Shown: positions 53,163-60,479 of the stretch, in pieces
Numbering within the stretch: the stretch's first letter is position 1
Layout of the letters: each line of letters opens with the position of its first letter
DNA from: Bacteroidota bacterium
GTDB taxonomy: Bacteria > Bacteroidota > Bacteroidia > Flavobacteriales > Weeksellaceae
NCBI GenBank assembly: GCA_023422635.1
Contig: JAFAGO010000044.1
Coordinates: forward strand, 1-63,512
DNA length: 63,512 bases
Reading direction: 5' to 3'
Translations under genes and position numbers: made by a program
The notes under the pieces: model-generated
Seen by the model: the letters and a program-made list of their open reading frames with translations, nothing else
The model's database searches: none
What the model was told of the DNA's origin: nothing

Positions 53163-56027
53163 TTAATGCGCTTCTAACCAATTATCGCCAACGCCCACTT
53201 CAACCAAAAGCGGCACACGCGTTTTTATTGCAGATTCCATTTCTTTTTTAATTAGGTTTTCTGCGGTTTCTACTTCATTAATGGGCGCTTCGAAAATAAG
53301 TTCGTCGTGCACTTGAAGAAGCATTTTGGTTTTCATTTTTTGTGATTGCAATTCTTCATCAATTTTAATCATTGCGATTTTAATAATATCTGCAGCACTA
53401 CCTTGAATTGGCGCGTTTACCGCATTTCTTTCGGCGTGGCCACGAACCACAAAATTATTAGAATTGATATCTTTTAAATGTCTTCTCCTGCCCAAAATTG
53501 TTTCCACATATCCTAGTTCACGCGCTTTTTTCACTTGCTCGGTCATAAATTCCTTTAGTTTTGGATAGGTTTTATAATACTCATCAATCATTTGTTTCGC
53601 TTCAGTTCTGGAAAGTCCGGTTTGTTCTGCTAAAGCGAATGCACTTTGTCCATAAATAATTCCGAAATTAACGGTTTTTGCCTGTGACCGTTGGGTTTTT
53701 GTAACCTCATCTAACGGAACTTTAAACAGTTTTGACGCTGTGGATGCATGAATATCCTGCCCTTCTTGAAAGGCTTTAATCATATTTTCTTCATCGGAAA
53801 TTTCCGCAATTAAGCGCAATTCAATTTGAGAATAATCGGCTGAAATAATTTTGTTTCCTTCATCAGAAACAAATGCACCCCGAATTTGTTGTCCACGCAA
53901 CGTACGAATGGGGATATTTTGCAAATTTGGATTTACAGAAGCCAAGCGACCTGTCGCTGCCGTAGTTTGCGAAAAATTGGTATGAACACGATGATCGCTT
54001 TTATCAATTTGTTGCGGCAAAGCATCCACATAGGTTGATTTAAGCTTTTGATACGTTCTGTATTCTAAAATATATTTGATGATTTCGTGCTTTCCCGAAA
54101 GCTTTTGGAGCACTTCCTCTGAAGTTTGATACTGCCCTGTTTTTGTTTTTTTAGCTTTCGGATCGAGCTGAAGTTTCTCGAATAAAATATCGCCCAATTG
54201 CTTTGGAGAATTCATATTAAATTCTTCGCCGGAAAGTTCAAAAATAGAGGCTTCAAGATTTTTTAAATCGTTTTCCAAATCTTTACTTTCTTGAGCAAGC
54301 CATTTTTGATCGAGCGAAACACCTGCAAGTTCCATTTTTGCAAGAACTTTCATCAAAGGCATTTCTACTTGATAAAATAAATCTTCAAGATTTTCTTTTT
54401 TCAATTGTGGTGCAAAACGCTCATATAATTGGAATGTAATATCGGCATCTTCGGCAGCATATTCTGTTGCTTCTTCAATTTTTACATCACGAAAACTCAG
54501 TTGCTTTTTTCCTTTTTTCCCAATTAGGGTTTCTATGGAAACGGGAATGTAATTGAGATACATTTCCGACAAATAATCCATTCCGTGCCGGCCATCTGGG
54601 TTCAGAAGATAGTGTGCAATCATGGTATCGAACATTGCGCCTCTAATTTCAACACCGTATTTTGAAAGCACTTTCAGATCATATTTAAAATTATGAGCAA
54701 TTTTCAAGATGGATTTTTTTTCAAAGAACGGTTTAAAAATTTCAAGGGTTCTAAGCACCTCATCTTGATTTTCCGAAAGAGGAATATAATACGCCAATCC
54801 ATTTTTATAAGAGAAACTCATCCCCACAAGTTCGGCTTCAAGCTCGTTTAAGGACGTTGTTTCGGTATCGAAGCACACGGTTTTTTGAAGGAGAAGATTT
54901 TCAACCAGAATTTTCTGTGCCTTCGGCTGATCGACAAACTGATATAAATGATCCGTATTTTCGATGGTTGATTTAGAAGTTGTGGCGTGATCAAGTGCTT
55001 CGAAATTGGCAAAAAGATCCAATTGAACTGCTTTTTGAGAATCTGCGTTTGGTTTTGAAGAATTTGAAGCAGCACTATCCATATCAGTGGGTGCATCTGC
55101 ATTTTGAACGGCTTCTTTAATCTCAGGATCACTTAAACTCGCAAAAGCCCGATAGAGATTTTCGTACAATCTGCGAAATTCAATTTCATCAAAAATTTCT
55201 TTTATTTTTTCAAAGTCTGGTGTTTCAAGATCGTATTTTTCTTCATCAAAATCGACAGGAACATCACAAATAATGGTTGCTAATTTTTTGGAAAGAATTC
55301 CTCGTTCTGCGGAGTTTTCTACTTTTTCTTTCAGTTTACCTTTCAATTGATCGGTATTGGCCAAAAGATTTTCTATAGAACCAAATTCTTTCAAAAATTT
55401 AATCGCTGTTTTTTCGCCAACGCCTTCCAAACCTGGAATATTATCCACCGCATCTCCCATCATCGCTAGAAAATCAATCACTTGTTTTGGATCTTGAATT
55501 TCATATTTCGCTTTGATTTCTTCGGGGCCTAAAATTTCAATTTCTCCACCTTTTAATGCGGGTTTATAAATCTTTATTTTATCGGTAACTAACTGTCCGA
55601 AATCTTTGTCCGGAGTTACCATAAATACATTGTAATTTTCCTTTTCTGCTTTGCAAGCGATTGTGGCAATTACATCATCGGCTTCGTAACCTTCTACGCC
55701 TAAAATAGGAATTCCCATTGCTTCCAAAATACTGTGAATATAAGGAACAGCAAGAAGTATGGCTTCTGGCGTATCGCTTCTGTTCGCTTTGTAATCGGCA
55801 AAATCGGCGGTACGAACATTTTCTTTACCCACATCGAAAACAACGGCAAGGTGTGTAGGTTTCTCTCTTCGAATTAACTCGATCAAGGAATTCGTAAAGC
55901 CAAAAATGGCTGAAGTATCCATTCCTTTGGAAGTGAGTCTGGGATTTCGAATTAAGGCATAATAACCACGAAAAATCATGGCATACGCGTCGATAAGGTA
56001 AAGTCGTTTTTCGGTAACTGAAGTCAT
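53163..56027 (-). CDS. polA: polA, DNA polymerase I
   Basis: I choose ATG 56027 (954 aa, start MTSVTEKRLYLIDAYAMIFR); a frame from 56090 adds 21 unlikely residues upstream of the promoter element. Residues 1-290 are the 5' nuclease (ANRSDTPEAI, VTPDKDFGQLV, GDAVDNIPGL). A flexible linker (about 305-345) contains QLDLF at 335-339. The 3'-5' proofreading domain keeps D387-E389 (CFDTETTSL) and should be active. The polymerase part has SADYSQIELRLIAEIS, the O helix RSQAKTVNFGIIYG and QVHDELIFEAP. It repairs gaps and processes Okazaki fragments. Confidence 0.96.
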   Translation of the reverse strand: MTSVTEKRLYLIDAYAMIFRGYYALIRNPRLTSKGMDTSAIFGFTNSLIELIRREKPTHLAVVFDVGKENVRTADFADYKANRSDTPEAILLAVPYIHSILEAMGIPILGVEGYEADDVIATIACKAEKENYNVFMVTPDKDFGQLVTDKIKIYKPALKGGEIEILGPEEIKAKYEIQDPKQVIDFLAMMGDAVDNIPGLEGVGEKTAIKFLKEFGSIENLLANTDQLKGKLKEKVENSAERGILSKKLATIICDVPVDFDEEKYDLETPDFEKIKEIFDEIEFRRLYENLYRAFASLSDPEIKEAVQNADAPTDMDSAASNSSKPNADSQKAVQLDLFANFEALDHATTSKSTIENTDHLYQFVDQPKAQKILVENLLLQKTVCFDTETTSLNELEAELVGMSFSYKNGLAYYIPLSENQDEVLRTLEIFKPFFEKKSILKIAHNFKYDLKVLSKYGVEIRGAMFDTMIAHYLLNPDGRHGMDYLSEMYLNYIPVSIETLIGKKGKKQLSFRDVKIEEATEYAAEDADITFQLYERFAPQLKKENLEDLFYQVEMPLMKVLAKMELAGVSLDQKWLAQESKDLENDLKNLEASIFELSGEEFNMNSPKQLGDILFEKLQLDPKAKKTKTGQYQTSEEVLQKLSGKHEIIKYILEYRTYQKLKSTYVDALPQQIDKSDHRVHTNFSQTTAATGRLASVNPNLQNIPIRTLRGQQIRGAFVSDEGNKIISADYSQIELRLIAEISDEENMIKAFQEGQDIHASTASKLFKVPLDEVTKTQRSQAKTVNFGIIYGQSAFALAEQTGLSRTEAKQMIDEYYKTYPKLKEFMTEQVKKARELGYVETILGRRRHLKDINSNNFVVRGHAERNAVNAPIQGSAADIIKIAMIKIDEELQSQKMKTKMLLQVHDELIFEAPINEVETAENLIKKEMESAIKTRVPLLVEVGVGDNWLEAH

Positions 56028-56031
56028 TGAA

Positions 56032-56039
56032 CAAAGATA
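56032..56039 (-). promoter_or_regulatory. TAnnTTTG promoter element of polA
   Basis: The minus strand reads TATCTTTG at 56039-56032, 4 bp before the chosen polA ATG, predicting a nearly leaderless mRNA. Confidence 0.6.
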
Positions 56040-56439
56040 GGAAAAGATGTTAGATTTTCGAAGTGAGAGATTAGAGGATAAAGAACTCAAAAAATTAGTT
56101 TTTTAAATTGTTCATTTTGTCTTTAAACAAATCCAAAGGATTCGCCAATTCGTATAAAACAATAAAAATATGAGGCAAAACGAACTAAAAATTCAAGTCT
56201 GCATATTTTTTCTAAAAAGCATTTTCAATTTCTAGTATTTCCCTAAATTAACTCTCTTTGTTCGTCGAAGCACTTCGTTAGGTTTCGCTTCGCTCAAATA
56301 GTGAAAATTCCTTTAAGTTTTCAGAAAGAATTTCCTTAACACTGCATACTTCTAAGTCATTGTGAATGCAGCTAAAAATATAATATTTTGGTATACTGAT
56401 AGAAGTCTTTTCTTCGTTCTTTGTTCTCGCCTCTAAAAA
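56040..56439. other. Non-coding stretch with degenerate repeat remnants
   Basis: About 400 bp without a gene. It contains a degenerate TTCGTCGAAG...CTTCGCTTCGCTCA stretch (56269-56298), weakly similar to the REP-like repeat at 14620-14705. There is also a TTAGA/AGAGATTAGAGG low-complexity patch at about 56049-56077. Confidence 0.45.
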
Positions 56440-57849
56440 TTAATGGTGTTCAGTTTTTAAATTATCACCATCTTTTGAATGCAAACGGCGGAATACCACG
56501 CCTGAAACAATTGTTAAAAAACCAATAATAAAAAAGGTGTAGCGAAACGCATTATGAATCTCATCATGAATCAGTTTCGTATCGCCTTCGAAAATTTTCA
56601 AAATAATTAATCCAAACGCAGTTCCGAACCCAATTGCCAACTGTTGATTTACCGCAACAAAAGAATTACCACTGCTGGTATGATATGGGCGTAAATCTGC
56701 AATTGAAATGGTATTCATCGAGGTAAACTGAATGGAATTGAAAAATCCGAGTAATGCAAGAAGTGGAATAAAAACATAGATAGAATCGTGAACGCCAGGA
56801 ATTCCCAATGCACAGATTAATAATCCAATGATCATGGTATTGACCATTAATGTGCTTCGGTAGCCATATTTATCTAAAATTTTGATTACTGCAGATTTTC
56901 CAAACATTGCCGTAATTGCCATTGGAGCAACAATCCAACCCGAAACAACAGCCGATTGTCCGTACGCAATTTGTATCATCAAAGGAACCAATAGCGGAAC
57001 AGAACTAATCCCTAAACGGGTAGCAAGATTACCCAAAATACCAACTCTAAAGGTTCTTACTTTAAAAAGATCCAAAGGAAATATAGGATTATTGTCTTTT
57101 TTCGCATGTCGGTAATATTGGTATATAAGAAAGAATCCCAAAAGAATAATAAGCAGTACAGGCGTAATATTTTTCGCGTTTCCCATAAATTCTAACGCGA
57201 TAGAAAGCGATAAAGAGGCACCTCCAAAAATAAAAAAACCTTTTACATCGAAATCAATATACGTTGATTTGTATTCTGGCATGTATTTTAAAGCTAAAAC
57301 AATCCCAATTAAACTTATCGGAACATTAATTAAAAAAATCCAGTGCCATGAAAGATAATCCACCATATATCCACCAACCAATGGACCGAGAACAGGACCA
57401 ATTAAAGCGGGAATAATGGCATAATTCATCGCTTTTAAAAGTTCGCTTTTATCAAAGGTTCTTATTAAAGCTAACTTCCCTACCGGAACCATTAAACTTC
57501 CTCCGACCGCCTGAATAACTCGCGAAATAACAAGTTGTGTAAGATTTTGAGAAAGGGAGCAAAAAATTGATCCTAAACTGAATATTACAATTGAGGACAG
57601 AAACACCTTTTTTGTACCAAATTTATCAGCCAAAACACCACTAATCGGCATTATGATCGCCAATGTAAGCACATAGGAAATCACTGCGTTCTGCATATTG
57701 AGCGTAGATTCATTCAATTCTTTTGCAATCGCAGGAAGCGAAGTATTAAGAATTGTGGAATCCAACATTTGCATAAAAATGGCAGTTCCTAAAACAAGCG
57801 GTAATATTTTTTTAGTTTCGTTAGAAGCTTTTGGATAATCTGAATTCAT
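56440..57849 (-). CDS. MFS multidrug efflux transporter, DHA2/EmrB-QacA type
   Basis: This 469-aa protein has about 14 membrane helices. It carries FMQMLDSTILNTSLPAIAKEL (the DHA2 opening with the acidic residue in helix 1), the loop GVLADKFGTKKVFL and antiporter motif C in GPVLGPLVGGYMVDYLSWHWIF. These features mark proton-coupled drug efflux pumps. No HlyD-type adaptor or outer-membrane factor lies next to it. It is followed upstream by aguA with a 24-bp gap, same direction. Confidence 0.92.
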   Translation of the reverse strand: MNSDYPKASNETKKILPLVLGTAIFMQMLDSTILNTSLPAIAKELNESTLNMQNAVISYVLTLAIIMPISGVLADKFGTKKVFLSSIVIFSLGSIFCSLSQNLTQLVISRVIQAVGGSLMVPVGKLALIRTFDKSELLKAMNYAIIPALIGPVLGPLVGGYMVDYLSWHWIFLINVPISLIGIVLALKYMPEYKSTYIDFDVKGFFIFGGASLSLSIALEFMGNAKNITPVLLIILLGFFLIYQYYRHAKKDNNPIFPLDLFKVRTFRVGILGNLATRLGISSVPLLVPLMIQIAYGQSAVVSGWIVAPMAITAMFGKSAVIKILDKYGYRSTLMVNTMIIGLLICALGIPGVHDSIYVFIPLLALLGFFNSIQFTSMNTISIADLRPYHTSSGNSFVAVNQQLAIGFGTAFGLIILKIFEGDTKLIHDEIHNAFRYTFFIIGFLTIVSGVVFRRLHSKDGDNLKTEHH

Positions 57850-57873
57850 TCATTGGGTTTTGTTCAACAAAAA

Positions 57874-58965
57874 TTACTCGACAACGGCAGGTTCCTGCTG
57901 ACTTAAACAATGGAAACTCCCTAACCCCCAAATGATATCTGTAGAATCAATACCCACAACAGTTCTTTCGGGGAAACAATCCTGAATAATACGCAGCGCA
58001 ATCGGATCTTTATCGCAACGATACGTTGGAACAATTACGTGTTTATTGGAAATATAGAAATTTGCGTAAGAAGCCGGTAAACGTTGATCTTCCCAAATTA
58101 CAGGATCAGGCATTGGAAGTTCAATAATGTTCAATGGTGAGCCATCAAGCAGTTTCATTTCTTTAAGTTGACGAAGATTGTTTTGAAGAATTTCGTAGTT
58201 ATCATCTTCGGGATTTTCTTCAACAACAGTTAAAACGGTATTTTCATTCACAAAACGAATGGTATCATCTACATGACCGTCGGTATCATCACCAACAATT
58301 CCATCGTCCACCCAAAGAATCTGATCTACACCATAAAAATCTTTCAGATAATTTTCAATCTCTTCTTGATTGAATTGCGGGTTACGGTTTGGATTAAGAA
58401 GACAGGATTTTGAAGTTAAGATGGTTCCATTTCCATTAAATTCAACACTTCCTCCTTCCATAATGATTCCCGGATGAAAAACAGGAATTTGAAATTCTTC
58501 ACCAATTCTTGTTGGAACCACATCGTCTAAATCAAACGGAGGATATTTTCCGCCCCACGCATTAAAATTCCAATCAACAATTACTTTTTGTTCTTCTGCA
58601 TCAGGATTAATTAAAAATGCCGGACCGTGATCGCGGCACCAAGCATCATTTGTTGGATTGAAATAAAACTCAATATTTTCCAAATTCGCGCCTGCTTGCA
58701 AAATACAATCCATGGCAAATTTTCGCATTTCTTCATCTCGAACATTAATTCTCACAAATTCATCTTGCGATACAATCTTGATAAATTCGCAATATCTTGG
58801 ATAAATTTCTTCCAATTTCCCTGGCCAAGATTCTTCTTTGTGCGGCCAGGAAAGCCAGGTTGCTTCATGCGGTTCCCATTCTGCAGGAAATTTGTAGCCA
58901 AGTTGTTTAGGAGTCTTGAAGTCCGGAAGTCCGGAATTTTGTAAATTGGAAAGGTTATTTTTCAT
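57874..58965 (-). CDS. aguA: aguA, agmatine deiminase
   Basis: This 363-aa enzyme hydrolyses agmatine to N-carbamoylputrescine. It has FPAEWEPHEATWLSWPH, the acidic/His pair in DTDGHVDD, GGSVEFNGNG and the nucleophile C353 in GLGSFHCLS. Together with aguB it makes putrescine from agmatine. The first 17 residues (MKNNLSNLQNSGLPDFK) precede the conserved TPKQLGYKFPAEW. Residues 10-16 (NSGLPDF) are encoded by an 18-bp repeat that is exactly mirrored on the other side of the IVP gene, so the N-terminus seems to be rewritten by that module. Confidence 0.94.
   Translation of the reverse strand: MKNNLSNLQNSGLPDFKTPKQLGYKFPAEWEPHEATWLSWPHKEESWPGKLEEIYPRYCEFIKIVSQDEFVRINVRDEEMRKFAMDCILQAGANLENIEFYFNPTNDAWCRDHGPAFLINPDAEEQKVIVDWNFNAWGGKYPPFDLDDVVPTRIGEEFQIPVFHPGIIMEGGSVEFNGNGTILTSKSCLLNPNRNPQFNQEEIENYLKDFYGVDQILWVDDGIVGDDTDGHVDDTIRFVNENTVLTVVEENPEDDNYEILQNNLRQLKEMKLLDGSPLNIIELPMPDPVIWEDQRLPASYANFYISNKHVIVPTYRCDKDPIALRIIQDCFPERTVVGIDSTDIIWGLGSFHCLSQQEPAVVE
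58919..58936. repeat. 18-bp inverted repeat, left copy, inside the aguA coding region
   Basis: AAGTCCGGAAGTCCGGAA. It is perfectly complementary to 59410-59427 and translated on the minus strand within codons 10-16 of aguA. Confidence 0.9.
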
Positions 58966-58974
58966 ATTAATTTT

Positions 58975-59009
58975 GAGTCCGAAAGACCGAAGGTCAGAAA
59001 ATCGGAAAG
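58975..59009. repeat. Degenerate CCGAAAG/TCAGAAA repeat, left flank of IVP module 2
   Basis: Imperfect 8-9 bp units (GAGTCCGAAA, GACCGAAG, GTCAGAAA, ATCGGAAAG) lie between the aguA start and the IVP gene, in inverted orientation relative to 59408-59464. Confidence 0.7.
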
Positions 59010-59027
59010 TTTACGTTTACTTTTTTT

Positions 59028-59387
59028 TTAATGTAATGATTTCTTTAATGCATTAATCATAACTACGATTTCTTCACATTTTTGGGACAATGAAATTAAA
59101 TCAGATTCTTCAATAATTCCTCTTCGAAATGCTAAATGCAAACATCCAACAACTTCGATTGCGGAGCGTAAAGCATATGAAAGAAATCTTTTAAATTCAG
59201 GATTTGTTTGTCCAGTTGAGCCTTCTGCAATATTTAGAGAAACAGAATCTGCCGCTCTTTTCATCTGGGAAGTCAAGACATAAAGTTCCTCTTTTGGAAA
59301 ATAAGTTTTAGTCAGAGCATCAATTTCAACTGATAAATCAACTGCTTTTTGCCAAACTAAAAGTTTTTCAAATTTAAAACTCATCAC
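59028..59387 (-). CDS. Four-helix-bundle protein, 23S rRNA intervening-sequence (IVP/S23) family
   Basis: This 119-residue protein has the family pattern: FEKLLVWQKAVDLSVEI, then LTSQMKRAADSVSLNIAEGS and NPEFKRFLSYALRSAIEV, then a C-terminal helix. It is a distant paralogue of the protein at 174-524, sharing the LLxWQK, SQxKRAAxS and NIAEGS blocks but few other residues, so the two did not arise by recent duplication. The gene is co-directional with aguB and aguA, lies between them, and is bordered by inverted CCGGA repeats. Function of free-standing members is unknown. Confidence 0.9.
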   Translation of the reverse strand: MMSFKFEKLLVWQKAVDLSVEIDALTKTYFPKEELYVLTSQMKRAADSVSLNIAEGSTGQTNPEFKRFLSYALRSAIEVVGCLHLAFRRGIIEESDLISLSQKCEEIVVMINALKKSLH

Positions 59388-59407
59388 TTATACATTTATT
59401 TTCACAA

Positions 59408-59464
59408 TCTTCCGGACTTCCGGACTTTCAGACTTCTCCGACTTCGGACATCGGTCTTCCGACC
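59408..59464. repeat. Degenerate CTTCCGGA/CTTCGGAC repeat array, right flank of IVP module 2
   Basis: The plus strand shows CTTCCGGA, CTTCCGGA, CTTTCAGA, CTTCTCCGA, CTTCGGACAT and CGGTCTTCCGACC in a row. It ends at the aguB stop codon (59465-59467). Confidence 0.8.
59410..59427. repeat. 18-bp inverted repeat, right copy
   Basis: TTCCGGACTTCCGGACTT, the perfect reverse complement of 58919-58936. Confidence 0.9.
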
Positions 59465-60340
59465 TTAATCCTCGTCTAAAAATCGTTTTGTAATCGGCTG
59501 GTAAGAGTCAATTCTCCTGTCACGAAGAAATGGCCAGTGTTTTCTGAAATAGTCAGATTCGTTCAAATCTAATTCCGTTACCACCACTTCTTCTAGATCG
59601 TGAGAAGCGAGATATAATAATCTTCCTTGTGCGTTGGTGACGAAACTTCCGCCCCAGAATTTCATTGCGCCATCTTGCTCAAAACCCACTCTGTTTACTG
59701 AAACTACAGGAACACCGTTGGCAACTGCGTGCGAACGTTGAATGGTTTGCCAAGCGTTATATTGATCTTTATTGGTTTCTTCATCTTGGGCAGTATCCCA
59801 ACCAATTGCTGTTGGATAAAACATAATTTCAGCGCCTTTCAAAGCGGTAATTCTGGATGCTTCAGGATACCATTGATCCCAACAGATTAGAATTCCGATG
59901 GTTGCAAATTTTGTTTTAAAAACTTTGTATCCTAAATCTCCTGGCGTGAAATAAAATTTTTCATAAAAGGCAGGATCATCGGGAATGTGCATTTTGCGGT
60001 ATTTCCCAAGATAAGTTCCATCTGCATCCAAAACAGCAGTAGTATTGTGGTACAAACCTTGAGCGCGTTTTTCAAAAAGGGAAGCGATAATCACAACTCC
60101 CAGTTCTTTCGCCACTTCAGAAAGTGCATCTGTAGAAGGACCAGGAATTGCTTCCGCTAAATTGAAATTATCATAATCTTCTACATCGCAGAAATATAGC
60201 GAAGTAAATAATTCCTGCAAACAAACGATTTGAGCACCTTTTGCCGCAGCTTCTCTCACTTTTTCGATGGCTTTGTTCAGGTTAGTGGCTTTATCAGCAA
60301 CACAAGACATCTGAACCGTTCCTATTTTCACTTTTGACAT
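59465..60340 (-). CDS. aguB: aguB, N-carbamoylputrescine amidase
   Basis: This 291-aa nitrilase-superfamily enzyme has the catalytic triad E43 (CLQELFTSLYF), K116 (KYRKMHIPDDP) and C153 (ILICWDQWYPEASR). It has the aguB-type ending FLRDRRIDSYQPITKRFLDED. It releases putrescine from N-carbamoylputrescine, the step after AguA. It is the upstream gene of the aguB-IVP-aguA group and has a promoter element at 60358-60365. Its C-terminus is not changed by the repeats, which start right after its stop. Confidence 0.95.
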   Translation of the reverse strand: MSKVKIGTVQMSCVADKATNLNKAIEKVREAAAKGAQIVCLQELFTSLYFCDVEDYDNFNLAEAIPGPSTDALSEVAKELGVVIIASLFEKRAQGLYHNTTAVLDADGTYLGKYRKMHIPDDPAFYEKFYFTPGDLGYKVFKTKFATIGILICWDQWYPEASRITALKGAEIMFYPTAIGWDTAQDEETNKDQYNAWQTIQRSHAVANGVPVVSVNRVGFEQDGAMKFWGGSFVTNAQGRLLYLASHDLEEVVVTELDLNESDYFRKHWPFLRDRRIDSYQPITKRFLDED

Positions 60341-60357
60341 TTTTAAATTTTATCCTG

Positions 60358-60365
60358 CAAAAATA
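60358..60365 (-). promoter_or_regulatory. TAnnTTTG promoter element of the agu operon
   Basis: The minus strand reads TATTTTTG at 60365-60358, 17 bp before the aguB ATG. Confidence 0.6.
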
Positions 60366-60426
60366 AGGTTTTATTACAGAATTTGGTTTTCATTTTTTAA
60401 TGTCGAATTTACACATTGATTGAAAA

Positions 60427-60456
60427 TAAAAAAGCCGCTGATTGTACATCAGCAGC
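60427..60456 (-). terminator. Terminator of asnB
   Basis: On the minus strand GCTGCTGAT pairs with ATCAGCGGC (one mismatch), followed by a T run, just after the asnB stop codon. Confidence 0.85.
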
Positions 60457-60479
60457 TTGTGATCTTTCTTGTAATAGAT

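Larger units (their letters stand above)
58919..59464 (-). mobile_element. Putative IVP module 2: four-helix-bundle gene between inverted degenerate repeats, within the agu operon
   Basis: The module has left repeats (58919-58936 and 58975-59009), a single 119-codon gene and right repeats (59408-59464). It lies exactly between aguB and aguA and is oriented with them. The right repeats begin directly at the aguB stop; the left ones reach into aguA. The repeat sequence differs from module 1 (AGTCCGGA against CAAGAATC) while the layout is the same. No mobility gene is present. Mobility is an inference. Confidence 0.45.

Noticed and set aside
56049..56077. Third IVP-type repeat block upstream of polA
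   Set aside because: The TTAGA/GAGATTAGAGG patch is short, has no inverted partner and no IVP gene is nearby; at most it is a remnant.
58919..59464. CRISPR-like array
   Set aside because: Units are 7-9 bp, degenerate and contiguous, with no unique spacers of regular length and no cas genes.
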